The notes below the pieces were generated by a model. It was given only the letters and a program-made list of their open reading frames with translations. It made no database searches and was not told the DNA's origin. Below, piece after piece: positions 1-8,953 of a stretch of 64,000 nt of DNA. The stretch spans positions 1 to 64,000 of the forward strand of contig NZ_DF967531.1 of NCBI RefSeq assembly GCF_000971475.1, given 5' to 3'. A program made the translations under genes and the position numbers. Position 1 is the first letter of the stretch. The number at the start of each line of letters is the position of its first letter. This stretch comes from Sulfuricella sp. T08 (GTDB lineage: Bacteria > Pseudomonadota > Gammaproteobacteria > Burkholderiales > Sulfuricellaceae).

Positions 1-127
<127 letters not shown>

Positions 128-130
128 TTA

Positions 131-205
131 TGGAGCCCATGATCGGAATTGAACCGATGACCTCACCCTTACCAAGGGTGTGCTCTACCCCTGAGCTACA
201 TGGGC
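131..205 (-). tRNA. thrT: tRNA-Thr (GGT anticodon)
   Basis: A cloverleaf can be drawn on the minus strand from GCCCATG to CATGGGC with an encoded TCCA end. The anticodon loop TTGGTAA carries GGT, and the T-arm has GGTTCAATTCC. It is the tRNA nearest to tuf and is probably cut from the same primary transcript. Confidence 0.96.
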
Positions 206-231
206 ATAAAACCAGTGCTACTAACACTTAC

Positions 232-305
232 TGGAGCGGGTGAAGGGAATCGAACCCTCGTCGTAAGTTTGGAAAACTTCTGCTCTACCATTGAGCTACA
301 CCCGC
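232..305 (-). tRNA. glyT: tRNA-Gly (TCC anticodon)
   Basis: The minus-strand sequence runs GCGGGTG to CACCCGC with encoded TCCA. The anticodon loop reads TTTCCAA, giving TCC, and the T-arm is GGTTCGATTCC. It is third in the tRNA cluster leading into tuf. Confidence 0.96.
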
Positions 306-394
306 ATTCCTAAACAATTACCCATGACCATTCAGAGCCAGGAGCACCAAGACGAGCGCCCAGCCCGTCTTTAAAAACTTCTACCACTAAAATC

Positions 395-479
<85 letters not shown>

Positions 480-574
480 GAACGTAACCGCTAATTATGC
501 CGGTGTTGCGCTTTCCTGTCAAACACATTTGCCGCGAATCGTATTTACTTCCACCGCGGGCATCCCGAAACTTC

Positions 575-650
575 TGGTGCCGGCACCAAGAATCGAACTC
601 GGGACCTTCTGATTACAAATCAGCTGCTCTACCAACTGAGCTATGCCGGC
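575..650 (-). tRNA. thrU: tRNA-Thr (TGT anticodon)
   Basis: The minus-strand sequence runs GCCGGCA to TGCCGGC with encoded ACCA. The anticodon loop TTTGTAA carries TGT and the T-arm is GAGTTCGATTC. It is the first gene of the tRNA-tuf operon and lies directly behind the promoter at 667-696. Confidence 0.96.
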
Positions 651-666
651 AATAGACAAGGGCCGC

Positions 667-696
667 ATTATAGCGGTGTTAGTGCACACTCGGCAA
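667..696 (-). promoter_or_regulatory. Promoter of the tRNA-tuf operon
   Basis: On the minus strand there is a -35 element TTGCCG (plus-strand positions 691-696), an 18-nt spacer and a perfect -10 TATAAT (667-672). The sequence after the -10 is GCGGCCC, a GC-rich discriminator. Such discriminators are known from stable-RNA promoters under ppGpp/DksA control. The predicted start is about 10 nt upstream of the tRNA-Thr gene. Confidence 0.8.
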
Positions 697-946
697 ATCC
701 AGTTTTGCCTTCGATCATTTTCCAGCGCTTCACATCAGATTTGATTAACCTCATCACAAAGCACGAAATATAGCCGCCTGATAGATCTGCGCTTTAAATA
801 AAGACCGAGAAAAAAGGAAATGCCGGAGCGATATTCAGTCCGAATAAATCAGGTAGGGTAGCCGTGATCGCCGACACCAACAACAACCGCATCGGGGCTA
901 CGATCTGCGAACAGGCCGAACAAGCGACTGGCCCGTCACGCAATAA
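697..946. other. Intergenic region, no gene seen
   Basis: This 250-nt stretch lies between the tRNA promoter and the end of sspB. Short reading frames exist on both strands but have no convincing ribosome site, no recognisable product and no conserved neighbour. I see no RNA gene and no clear terminator hairpin. Confidence 0.5.
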
Positions 947-1378
947 TTATTTTACAATTTTCAATTGCGGTTTGCTGCGCGGGGTGGGCGGCTCGTCATC
1001 TGGCGATGGCGAAGATGCGCCACTATCCAGTGGCGTTTCACCCTCCGCGCCATGAACGCCGACCTTCTCTTCAACCGCAAAGGAAAGGCCTTGAGCATTT
1101 TCGCGGGCGTAGATGCTGACCACCGCATCTATAGGCACCTCGATATCACGTGAAGCGCCATTGAAGCGCGCTGAGAACTGGATCAGGTCATTGCCGATGA
1201 GAAGGTTACGCGTGGCCCCTTGGCTAACATTCAGGACAATCTGCCCGTCCTTCGCGAACTCCATAGGTACCCGGGTATGCTTGCCCACCGCAACCACAAG
1301 GTGGGGCGTCAGCCCGCTATCAGTGCACCATTCATAGATGGCGCGAATGAGGTATGGTTTGGTGGACAGTTCACTCAC
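947..1378 (-). CDS. sspB: ClpXP protease specificity-enhancing factor SspB
   Basis: This adaptor binds ssrA-tagged proteins and hands them to ClpXP. The 143-residue product opens with TKPYLIRAIYEWCTDSGLTPH, the typical SspB start. The folded domain reaches about residue 105, with the GATRNL and FSARFNG stretches. A disordered tail rich in Ser, Pro and Asp follows and ends in the short hydrophobic/basic peptide PQLKIVK, which in SspB docks on the ClpX zinc domain. The start overlaps the sspA stop by four bases, so the two are translationally coupled. Confidence 0.95.
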   Translation of the reverse strand: MSELSTKPYLIRAIYEWCTDSGLTPHLVVAVGKHTRVPMEFAKDGQIVLNVSQGATRNLLIGNDLIQFSARFNGASRDIEVPIDAVVSIYARENAQGLSFAVEEKVGVHGAEGETPLDSGASSPSPDDEPPTPRSKPQLKIVK

Positions 1379-2004
1379 TTGCGCATGGCTTTTTCGGACG
1401 GGGTCAGCGCCTCAATGAATGCTGGACGACTGAACAACCGCTCGCCGTATTTCAGCAGGGGTGCGGCCTGCTTCGGCATGGAGATGCCGTAATAATCCAG
1501 ACGCCACAACATGGGCGCAATCGCCACGTCAAGCATGGAGAACTCTTCGCCCAGCATGAACTTCTGCTTGACGAACACTGGCGCAAGCTGTGCGAGGCTG
1601 TCGCGCACCGCTCCGCGCGCTTTATCAGCCGCCTTCTGGCTGCCATGCTCGATAGCCGCAACATGGCTGAACAATTCCTGTTCGAAGCGATGCAAAAACA
1701 GTCGCGCCCGTCCGCGCATCACCGGGTCAGCCGGCATCAGTTGCGGGTGAGGGAACCGCTCATCAATGTATTCATTGATGATGTTCGCCTCGTGCAGAAT
1801 CAAATCGCGCTCCACAAGCACGGGCACTTGGTTGTATGGGTTCATCACCGCCAGATCTTCAGGCTTGTTGTGAATATCCACATCGATGATCTGGAAATCC
1901 ATGCCTTTTTCATACAGTACGATGCGGCAACGCTGACTAAATGGGCACGTAGTGCCGGAATAAAGGGTCATCATAGGTTTTTTGCTACTAATAGTGGTAG
2001 ACAT
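1375..2004 (-). CDS. sspA: Stringent starvation protein A (GST-fold)
   Basis: The 209-residue product has an N-terminal thioredoxin-like domain (MTLYSGTTCPFSQRCRIVLYEKG, about residues 12-35) and a C-terminal helical GST domain. SspA binds RNA polymerase and helps cells survive starvation and acid stress; it generally lacks glutathione transferase activity. It sits directly upstream of sspB with a 4-nt overlap, the usual gene pair. In many proteobacteria the pair lies beside petABC, as here. Confidence 0.95.
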   Translation of the reverse strand: MSTTISSKKPMMTLYSGTTCPFSQRCRIVLYEKGMDFQIIDVDIHNKPEDLAVMNPYNQVPVLVERDLILHEANIINEYIDERFPHPQLMPADPVMRGRARLFLHRFEQELFSHVAAIEHGSQKAADKARGAVRDSLAQLAPVFVKQKFMLGEEFSMLDVAIAPMLWRLDYYGISMPKQAAPLLKYGERLFSRPAFIEALTPSEKAMRK

Positions 2005-2144
2005 GTTTATATTGGCGAATCCGCGTGTCCGAGACCAGAATCCAGCTATCGGAATGAACGGCTTGCCGAGGGGAACATCCCCTATGCGCTCCGGCCAATC
2101 GACTCATACTAACATTTTATCGAGGCGATTTGCTAGAGCTCAAA

Positions 2145-2175
2145 GCGGAAACGGGCCATAGTGGCCCGTTTCCGC
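2145..2175 (-). terminator. Hairpin between petC and sspA, likely terminator
   Basis: A perfect 14-bp stem, GCGGAAACGGGCCA with loop TAG and its exact complement, lies 31 nt downstream of the petC stop. On the minus strand it is followed only by TTTGAGC, so the U-tract is short. It probably ends the petABC transcript and insulates sspAB, but it could also be a processing hairpin. Confidence 0.6.
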
Positions 2176-2206
2176 TGATTCAGGCCAGTAGCCTGATCAC
2201 ATCAGC

Positions 2207-2920
2207 TTAATGTATATCCTTCCAGTACTCTTTCTTCAGGTAATAAGCCGGCACGAAGAATATAGCCAGGAAAAGCAGCACATAAATACCCAGCGTCATT
2301 CGCTTCGTCTTCGCCGGCTCGCCCATGTAGTCCAGGTAATTTACCAGATCCGCCACCATGCCATCATACTCGACCGGCGTCATCTTGCCTGGCTTGGCCA
2401 GCACCAGCTTCTGGGTTTCGTGCTCACCATGCTTCTCCACGTGCAGCACCTGCTCGCCCTGAAGTTCATTCAGCACGTGCGGCATACCCACCTTGTCGAA
2501 AGCCACATTATTCCAGCCGGTCGGCCGGGTCTCGTCGCGGTAGAAGCCACGCAGGTAGGTATAGAGCCAGTCCACACCACGGAAGCGGGCAATCACGGAA
2601 AGATCTGGAGGCGACGCACCGAACCACACCTTGGCGTCCTTCTTGCTCATGCTGTTAGTCATGGTATCGCCCACCTTGGCATCGGTGAAGATCAAGTTGT
2701 CCTTGATCTGCTGCTCGGTGAGGCCAATGTCCTGCAGGCGGTTGTAACGCATCGCCTGCGCGCTGTGGCAAGAGAGACAGTAGTTGACGAAAGTTTTTGC
2801 GCCGCGCTGCAGCGACTGCTGGTCGCTCAGGTTGGTAGGCGCCTTGTCCAGATGGAGGTCGCTGGAAGCGAACGCCATCGTCGAAGCCAGCAGGCTTACG
2901 AGAAACAGTATCTTTTTCAT
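2207..2920 (-). CDS. petC: Ubiquinol-cytochrome c reductase, cytochrome c1 subunit
   Basis: The c-type heme subunit of the bc1 complex passes electrons from the Rieske protein to soluble cytochrome c. The start is set at MKKILFLVSL, which gives a signal peptide of about 20 residues and a TAATG overlap with petB; an upstream in-frame start would lie inside petB. The heme motif CLSCH is at residues 48-52. A GMPHVL segment is near the middle, and a C-terminal membrane anchor (LGIYVLLFLAIFFVPAYYL) ends the 237-residue protein. Confidence 0.95.
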   Translation of the reverse strand: MKKILFLVSLLASTMAFASSDLHLDKAPTNLSDQQSLQRGAKTFVNYCLSCHSAQAMRYNRLQDIGLTEQQIKDNLIFTDAKVGDTMTNSMSKKDAKVWFGASPPDLSVIARFRGVDWLYTYLRGFYRDETRPTGWNNVAFDKVGMPHVLNELQGEQVLHVEKHGEHETQKLVLAKPGKMTPVEYDGMVADLVNYLDYMGEPAKTKRMTLGIYVLLFLAIFFVPAYYLKKEYWKDIH

Positions 2921-4155
2921 TATCCTGTCACCCTTTCCGGTACGGGTTTGCATTTGTCGATTTTGGTGTACCACGGCATCAGCAAAAAGAATGCGAAGTA
3001 GATCACGCCAAAAATCTGGGAGAGAATGGTGTAAAGCGGATTAGGCACCTGGGCGCCGAGGATGCCCAAGCTGATGAAGCTGATCACGAAAAGCCCCACC
3101 GCAACTTTGTAGATCGTTCCACGGTAGCGAATCGACTTGACCGCACCGCGGTCGAGCCAGGGCAGGAAGAAGAAGACCATTACCGCCGCGCCCATGGCGA
3201 TCACACCCGGGAGCGGAGAACCGAACATCGGCGGCGTCGCACGCAAAATGGCATAGAACGGGTTGAAATACCACAGTGCACCAATGTGCTGCGGCGTTTG
3301 CATCGTATCGGCGGGAACAAAGTTAGCGTATTCCAGGAAGTAGCCGCCCATATCCGGCTTGAAAAAGAGGATCGCGGAAAACACCATCAGGAACACTATC
3401 ACCCCGACAATATCCTTCACCGTATAGTAGGGATGGAAAGGTATGCCGTCGAGCGGGAGACCTGTTTTGGGATCCTTGTGCTTCTTGATTTCGATGCCAT
3501 CCGGATTGTTCGAGCCCACTTCATGCAAAGCAATGATGTGCGCCACCACCAAGCCGATAAGAACCAGCGGCACGGCGACAACGTGAAAGGCGAAAAAACG
3601 GTTCAGCGTGGCGTCCGAGATGACATAGTCGCCGCGTATCCACAGAGAAAGATCCGGGCCGATAAACGGAATGGCGCTGAACAGGTTTACGATCACCTGT
3701 GCTCCCCAGTAGGAAAGCTGGCCCCAAGGCAGCAGGTAGCCCATGAAGGATTCTGCCATCAGGGCCAGGTAAATCAGCATGCCGAAAATCCAGACCAGCT
3801 CGCGTGGCTTGCGGTAGGATCCGTAGATTAAACCGCGGAACATGTGCAGGTAGATCACGGCGAAGAACATCGAGGCGCCGGTGGAGTGGATGTAGCGAAT
3901 CAGCCAGCCCCATTCCACGTCGCGCATGATGTATTCCACCGAGTAGAAGGCAAGACCCGCATCCGGCTTGTAGTTCATGGCGAGGAAGATGCCGGAAACG
4001 ATCTGTATCACCAGCGCCAGCAACGCCAGCGAACCGAAGAAGTACCAGAAGTTGAAGTTCTTCGGCGCATAGTATTCGGAAAGGTGCTCTTTCCACAGCT
4101 TGGTAAGAGGGAAACGCTCGTCCACCCAACCCAGCAAACTTGTAAGACTGTTCAT
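2920..4155 (-). CDS. petB: Ubiquinol-cytochrome c reductase, cytochrome b subunit
   Basis: This membrane core of the bc1 complex carries two b hemes and the quinol sites. The 411-residue protein has about eight transmembrane segments. Visible family features are HSTGASMFFAVIYLHMFRG with heme-ligand histidines in helix B, FMGYLLPWGQLSYWGAQV near the Qo site, and ATLNRFFAFHVVAVPL with histidines in helix D. The PEWY-type loop region is replaced by PFHPYYTVKD in my reading. It is second in petABC, and its stop overlaps the petC start. Confidence 0.95.
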   Translation of the reverse strand: MNSLTSLLGWVDERFPLTKLWKEHLSEYYAPKNFNFWYFFGSLALLALVIQIVSGIFLAMNYKPDAGLAFYSVEYIMRDVEWGWLIRYIHSTGASMFFAVIYLHMFRGLIYGSYRKPRELVWIFGMLIYLALMAESFMGYLLPWGQLSYWGAQVIVNLFSAIPFIGPDLSLWIRGDYVISDATLNRFFAFHVVAVPLVLIGLVVAHIIALHEVGSNNPDGIEIKKHKDPKTGLPLDGIPFHPYYTVKDIVGVIVFLMVFSAILFFKPDMGGYFLEYANFVPADTMQTPQHIGALWYFNPFYAILRATPPMFGSPLPGVIAMGAAVMVFFFLPWLDRGAVKSIRYRGTIYKVAVGLFVISFISLGILGAQVPNPLYTILSQIFGVIYFAFFLLMPWYTKIDKCKPVPERVTG

Positions 4156-4158
4156 TTA

Positions 4159-4752
4159 TCAGGCTCCCTTGCTATCGTCGCCGATTAGAATACGGCTGTC
4201 GCTCAAATACTTGTGGGGCGGAATCACCAGATTGGTCGGTGCGGGAACGCCCTGGAATACGCGCGCAGCCAAATCGAACTTGGAACCATGGCAGGGGCAG
4301 AAGAAGCCGCCCGGCCAGTCGGCGCCAAGATCTGCCGGGCCGACCTCCTTGCGGAAGGTCGGCGAGCAGCCCAAGTGGGTGCAAACACCGACCGCCACCA
4401 GAAACTCCGGCTTGATCGAACGTGTCGCATTCTTGGCGTATTCGGGCTGCTGCATCACCTCGGATTTGGGATCGACCAACCTATCGTCATGCTTCGACAG
4501 AAGGTCCAGCATGTCCTTGGTACGGTTCACGATCCATACCGGCTTGCCGCGCCACTCCACGTTCAAGATCATTCCGGGCTCGATTTTGCTGATATCCACT
4601 TCCACCGGCGCGCCACCTGCCTTCGCGCGCTGGCTCGGCAACATGCTCGCGACAAAAGGTATGACGGTCGCTACCGCCGCCACTCCACCGACCGCAGTCG
4701 TAGCAGCAATCAGAAACCTCCGTTTGCTGCGATCCACTTCATTTTGGCTCAT
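4159..4752 (-). CDS. petA: Ubiquinol-cytochrome c reductase, Rieske iron-sulfur subunit
   Basis: This subunit carries the [2Fe-2S] cluster that takes electrons from quinol. The 197-residue protein has a twin-arginine type N-terminus (DRSKRRFLIAA) followed by a hydrophobic anchor (about residues 12-38). The cluster motifs CTHLGC and CPCHGS, which supply two Cys and two His ligands, are in the C-terminal half. It is the first gene of petABC. Folded Rieske proteins are known Tat substrates, and tatABC lies at 8950-10430 in this window. Confidence 0.96.
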   Translation of the reverse strand: MSQNEVDRSKRRFLIAATTAVGGVAAVATVIPFVASMLPSQRAKAGGAPVEVDISKIEPGMILNVEWRGKPVWIVNRTKDMLDLLSKHDDRLVDPKSEVMQQPEYAKNATRSIKPEFLVAVGVCTHLGCSPTFRKEVGPADLGADWPGGFFCPCHGSKFDLAARVFQGVPAPTNLVIPPHKYLSDSRILIGDDSKGA

Positions 4753-4859
4753 ACACTGAATCCCCGTTTTCTTGGAAACCTCAACGGCACTCCCGGTATT
4801 GAATTTAAGCTACCCAGTCAATACCGACGGCGCCAGATAAAATAATCTGCCGCGAAACA

Positions 4860-4881
4860 TTCCGGACAATCCTGTCCGGAA
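4860..4881. repeat. Perfect inverted repeat upstream of petA
   Basis: TTCCGGACA, loop ATCC, TGTCCGGAA forms a perfect 9-bp stem in the 262-nt gap between petA and the Nif3-like gene. It could end the Nif3-like transcript, though the following minus-strand run ATGTTTCG is weak, or it could be an operator for petABC. No gene is seen in the gap. The part between 4882 and 5014 is AT-rich and has no coding signal. Confidence 0.5.
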
Positions 4882-5014
4882 AATTTATTGAGACATAAAA
4901 ACCGCGAATTATAACCAAATTTTCTGAAAAACTTAAACCCATTTATTCGACAATCTTGCAGGATATAAACCAACACATTGTTTTTTATCAATAAAACACG
5001 AATAATCGCCTAAG

Positions 5015-5761
5015 CTAAACCGGGTTATCAATATCAACAAACTGATGGCTGATGCAGAATTGTTGAGCCAGATGTGCGCCCAGTGCCTGCACCCCGTAGC
5101 GCTCGGTCGCGTGGTGGCCGGCCGCAATAAACCCGACTCCCGTCTCGCGCGCAAGATGGACGCATTGCTCCGAAATCTCGCCGGTGAGAAAAGCATCTAC
5201 ACCAAGCCGGATCGCCTCCTCGAAGTATCCCTGGGCTGCGCCGCTACACCAGGCGATGCGCCGCACCGGTGTGTCCCCATCGCCGATAATCAGTGGAGCA
5301 CGGCCCAAGACTCGCGTTACTCTTTCTCCCAGCCCACAAAGCGGCAACTCGTCGGTGAGTGCACCATGACAGGCAATGCTCTGCTCACCAAACCTGCCTT
5401 CCTCCACGAATTCCAACTTTTGCGCCAACTGCGCATTATTACCCAGCACTGGATGCGCATCGAGCGGAAGATGGTAAGCCAGCAAGCTGACATTGTGGCG
5501 TAGCAGGAACTCGATCCGGGCGCGCTTCACCCCTGTAATACGGGCATCCTCGTTCTTCCAGAAATAACCGTGATGCACCAGGATAGCATCCGCCCCCACA
5601 CCGATCGCCGCCTTAAGCAAATCCAGACTGGCCGTCACCCCGCTCACCAGTCGAAAAACCTCGGGCCGCCCTTCTACCTGCACGCCATTTGGGCAATAAT
5701 CATGAAATCGGGCCACATCCATTAGCTGACCGGTGTAATCTTCCAGCTTGTAAAGTTCCAT
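5015..5761 (-). CDS. Nif3-like dinuclear metal centre protein (YbgI/GTP cyclohydrolase 1 type 2 family)
   Basis: The protein belongs to the NIF3/YbgI family of hexameric proteins with a two-metal site; the cellular role is unsettled. The start MELYKLEDYTGQLMDVARF gives 248 residues, the normal length; an upstream in-frame start adds 14 poorly conserved residues. Visible motifs are DYCPNGVQVEGRP, ADAILVHHGYFWKNE with the two metal-binding His, AYHLPLDAHP, and GEISEQCVHLARETGVGFIAAGHHATERYGV with C-terminal metal ligands. It is divergent from the protease gene at 5844. Confidence 0.9.
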   Translation of the reverse strand: MELYKLEDYTGQLMDVARFHDYCPNGVQVEGRPEVFRLVSGVTASLDLLKAAIGVGADAILVHHGYFWKNEDARITGVKRARIEFLLRHNVSLLAYHLPLDAHPVLGNNAQLAQKLEFVEEGRFGEQSIACHGALTDELPLCGLGERVTRVLGRAPLIIGDGDTPVRRIAWCSGAAQGYFEEAIRLGVDAFLTGEISEQCVHLARETGVGFIAAGHHATERYGVQALGAHLAQQFCISHQFVDIDNPV

Positions 5762-5843
5762 TAGCGCCCCAAATTGAATTTTGGACGGCACGCTACTTGC
5801 CATCCATGATAAAACGCAATATTACCGATATCGAAAGAAAATT

Positions 5844-6989
5844 ATGCGCAGACTCTGGCTCATTTTTGCACAAACCGCCACCATCAGTCTTGCTGCGCTC
5901 TTCGTTATCGCCACGCTGCAGCCGGATCTTCTGCCATGGCGCGGCAGCTCAGTGGTTACAGTGAGAGAGGCGCCATCAGGCGGCGCCCCGCAAAAGGCCG
6001 GTTCATTCAGTGCTGCCGCAAAAAAAGCCATGCCTGCAGTGGTCAATATTTTTACCAGCAAGGAAATCCCTGCACCGCACAGTCCATTCATGGACGACCC
6101 CCTGTTCCGCCGCTTTTTTGGCGACCGTTTCGATGGTGAGCCACAACGCGCGTCCAGTTTGGGCTCGGGCGTGATTGTCAGCACGGATGGCTATATTTTG
6201 ACCAACCACCATGTCGTCGAGGCCGCCGACGAGATCGAAGTGGCCCTCGCTGATGGCCGAAAAAGTTCGGCCAAAATCGTCGGCACCGATCCCGATACCG
6301 ATCTCGCCGTACTGAAAATCGAACTGAAAAATCTGCCCGTCATCACCCTGGGCCATGCCGAACAGCTCCAGGTAGGAGATGTGACGCTGGCGATCGGCAA
6401 CCCCTTCGGCGTCGGCCAGGCTGTAACGATGGGGATTATCAGCGCCTTGGGGCGCAGCCACCTGGGCATCAACACCTTCGAAAATTTCATCCAGACCGAC
6501 GCTGCGATCAACCCAGGGAACTCCGGAGGTGCACTGGTGGACGCTAGCGGCAACCTGATCGGCATCAACAGCGCAATCTATTCCCGTAGCGGTGGCTCGC
6601 TGGGTATCGGCTTCGCCATCCCGGTCAGCCTCGCCAAGCAAGTGATGGAACAGATCGTCCGCCATGGCGGCGTAGTGCGCGGCTGGATTGGGGTGGAAGT
6701 ACAGGACATCACGCCTGAGTTGGCAGAAACTTTTAAAATACGCAAAACCAGCGGCGTCCTGATCGCTGGAGTACTACGCGGCGGACCGGCAGATCGGGCA
6801 GGCGTCAAACCGGGTGACATCCTGCTGGAAATCAGCGGCAAACCGGTCGATGATTCCACCGACATGCTCAACCAGGTTTCCAGCCTGGAACCCGGCAAGG
6901 TCGCCGCGCTGAAGATTTTGCGCAACCAGACCGAAGCCCAGCTCCATGTCAGCATCGGAAAAAGGCCGAAAGCGCAGCAAAATAATTAA
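5844..6989 (+). CDS. DegS/HtrA-like periplasmic serine protease
   Basis: This is a membrane-anchored S1C protease of envelope quality control. From MRRLWLIF (chosen because the longer form would start at TTG) it has 381 residues. There is one N-terminal membrane segment (about 4-24), a trypsin-like domain with the catalytic triad His123 (TNHHVV), Asp153 (TDLAVLK) and Ser227 (GNSGGAL), and one PDZ domain (about 270-365). A single PDZ plus an anchor matches DegS/AlgW better than DegP. An AlgW-like role in sigma-E signalling is inference, since no rseA is in the window. Confidence 0.92.
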   Translation: MRRLWLIFAQTATISLAALFVIATLQPDLLPWRGSSVVTVREAPSGGAPQKAGSFSAAAKKAMPAVVNIFTSKEIPAPHSPFMDDPLFRRFFGDRFDGEPQRASSLGSGVIVSTDGYILTNHHVVEAADEIEVALADGRKSSAKIVGTDPDTDLAVLKIELKNLPVITLGHAEQLQVGDVTLAIGNPFGVGQAVTMGIISALGRSHLGINTFENFIQTDAAINPGNSGGALVDASGNLIGINSAIYSRSGGSLGIGFAIPVSLAKQVMEQIVRHGGVVRGWIGVEVQDITPELAETFKIRKTSGVLIAGVLRGGPADRAGVKPGDILLEISGKPVDDSTDMLNQVSSLEPGKVAALKILRNQTEAQLHVSIGKRPKAQQNN

Positions 6990-7081
6990 AGTAAATTCTA
7001 TAAAACACGGGTAAGCTATTGCAGTACCTAAGGAAAACACCTAGTATCCTTGGAATACTATGCGGCAACGGACCCCTACCC

Positions 7082-8953
7082 ATGACTCTCAACACCAAGA
7101 CCCTGCTGTTTTTCTCAGCCCTGATGGGACTTTTGGTGCTGCTTCTAGCCGCCATCAGCCTTTATTCCTTCCGCCAGTTCTCCCTTTACACCGCCGAACA
7201 CCACGCCCGTTCGGTGGCGGAAACGATCAAAGTGGGCCTGACCGAAAGCATGGTCAACGGCACCATCGGCAAGCGCCCGCAATTCCTGGATCGACTGGCC
7301 GGAGTGCCTGGGGTCCAGAATGTGCGCATCATACGCGGACCCGCAGTAGTCAAGCAGTTCGGTGCAGGCCTCGCCCTGGATCACCGGGCTGATGGAATTG
7401 AAAACGATGTAATCAGCCGTGGCGAGGCACGCTTCGACGTGCTGGAAAGGGAGGGCTCCTCACTCTTTCGCGCCATCATCCCCTATATCGCCACTGGCCA
7501 AGGCACACCCAACTGCCTGCAATGCCACGCCGTCAGCCCAGGCACTGTGCTGGGCGTGGTCTCAATTGAGATCCCCCTGAGCGACGTTCAACGGCAGGCA
7601 AACACCGCCACCGCAATGGTCAGCCTGTCCGTGTTCCTGGCTGCTTTGCTGACACTGCTGCTGCTGCGCTGGCAGCTTCGCCCGCTGGTGGAAACCGCAG
7701 GCGCTGTGAAGACTGTCGTCACCCAGGCAATCGGCGGGGCTTTCCACGGACGAATCAAGCAGCGCGGTTCCGACGAGATCGGCGTGATCACTGGTCAACT
7801 CAATCAGCTGATGGAATTCCTGGATGAGGGGATAGGCACCATCGGCCGGCGCGTAAGCGAATTAATGGGCCATCATCACCGGCCACTGAACGTCGGCAAC
7901 CAACTGGTCACCACCACCGAAATGGTGGAAGGGTTAGTGGAGGTTTCCCGATACAAACAGGCTATCGAGGAAGACCAGACCAAGCAGGAAGTCTATCAGC
8001 GCCTGGTAAATGTACTCAACGAAAAGTACGATTTCCACCGGTTTTCCATCTACGAAGTGGCCGCTAGCAAGAACCGCATGTCGCCGGTTGCGGTCGACGG
8101 CGTAATCAATGCGCCCTGCCGCTGGTGCGACTCGCAGATCCTGATCGACGCCAACGCCTGCCGGGTAAAGCGCACGGGCCACGAAGCCAATGGCATCGAC
8201 TCCCCCGGTATTTGCACTATGTTCCGGGATGAAAGTGAAGGGGAAAAGCATCTTCACCTATGCATGCCGATTACCCAGTCTGGCGCAGTAGGTTGCGTGG
8301 TTCAAATCGTGGTGAGCCTCGACGAAGCACCGTTAGCGCAATACATGATCCCATTTATCGCCGTGTATCTGCGTGAAACCGCGCCGGTGCTCGAAGCAAA
8401 ACGCTTGATGGAGCACCTGCGCGAAAGCTCCCTGCGCGACGCCATGACCGGCCTCTACAACCGGCGCTTCCTTGAGGAATACGCCACCACCCTGGTCGCC
8501 ACCAGCCAGCGCCGGCAAAGTCCTTTCTCGGTGCTCATGCTGGACCTGGATTACTTCAAGCAGGTCAATGACACCTTCGGCCACGAAGCCGGCGATAAAG
8601 TACTCAAGACACTGGCCGAAACCCTGTCCAGGAGCGTGCGCACGTCCGACATGGTGATACGCTACGGCGGAGAGGAATTTCTCATTGTGTTGCTGGATAC
8701 CGGCGCCGAAGTCGCGATGAATGTCGCTGAAAAGATCCGCACCAAAGTCGAGGAAACCAAGATCTCGCTGCCTGGCACGATGCTGCAGAAAACCATTTCC
8801 ATTGGCGTATCGGAGTTTCCATCCGACACGGATACTTTCTGGCAAGTAGTCAAGTTCGCCGATGTCGCGCTCTACGAGGCCAAGAGCCAAGGTCGCAACC
8901 GCGTAATCCGTTTCATTCCCTCGATGTGGACGACAGAGACGGGCAAATCCTAG
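7082..8953 (+). CDS. Membrane diguanylate cyclase with periplasmic heme-binding motif
   Basis: It probably makes c-di-GMP in response to a redox or gas signal. The start MTLNTKTLLFF is chosen over an upstream TTG, giving 623 residues. Order: membrane segment (about 8-30), periplasmic domain with a c-type heme motif CLQCH at 145-149, second membrane segment (about 176-197), HAMP-like linker, a GAF-like region (about 290-440) and a GGDEF domain. The active site GGEEF is at 529-533, and the inhibitory I-site RTSD lies five residues before it. The GAF-like region holds Cys346, 349, 360, 378 and 394, which could bind a metal or Fe-S cluster. Its stop overlaps the tatC stop in the shared palindrome CTAG. 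Confidence 0.9.
   Translation: MTLNTKTLLFFSALMGLLVLLLAAISLYSFRQFSLYTAEHHARSVAETIKVGLTESMVNGTIGKRPQFLDRLAGVPGVQNVRIIRGPAVVKQFGAGLALDHRADGIENDVISRGEARFDVLEREGSSLFRAIIPYIATGQGTPNCLQCHAVSPGTVLGVVSIEIPLSDVQRQANTATAMVSLSVFLAALLTLLLLRWQLRPLVETAGAVKTVVTQAIGGAFHGRIKQRGSDEIGVITGQLNQLMEFLDEGIGTIGRRVSELMGHHHRPLNVGNQLVTTTEMVEGLVEVSRYKQAIEEDQTKQEVYQRLVNVLNEKYDFHRFSIYEVAASKNRMSPVAVDGVINAPCRWCDSQILIDANACRVKRTGHEANGIDSPGICTMFRDESEGEKHLHLCMPITQSGAVGCVVQIVVSLDEAPLAQYMIPFIAVYLRETAPVLEAKRLMEHLRESSLRDAMTGLYNRRFLEEYATTLVATSQRRQSPFSVLMLDLDYFKQVNDTFGHEAGDKVLKTLAETLSRSVRTSDMVIRYGGEEFLIVLLDTGAEVAMNVAEKIRTKVEETKISLPGTMLQKTISIGVSEFPSDTDTFWQVVKFADVALYEAKSQGRNRVIRFIPSMWTTETGKS

Noticed and set aside
864-1055. Small frame at the end of sspB
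   Set aside because: It overlaps the sspB 3' end on the other strand, has no ribosome site and its product is not recognisable.
2210-3001. Long plus-strand frame opposite petC
   Set aside because: It is antisense to the clear cytochrome c1 gene with its heme motif, is His/Val/Gln-rich and has no family pattern.
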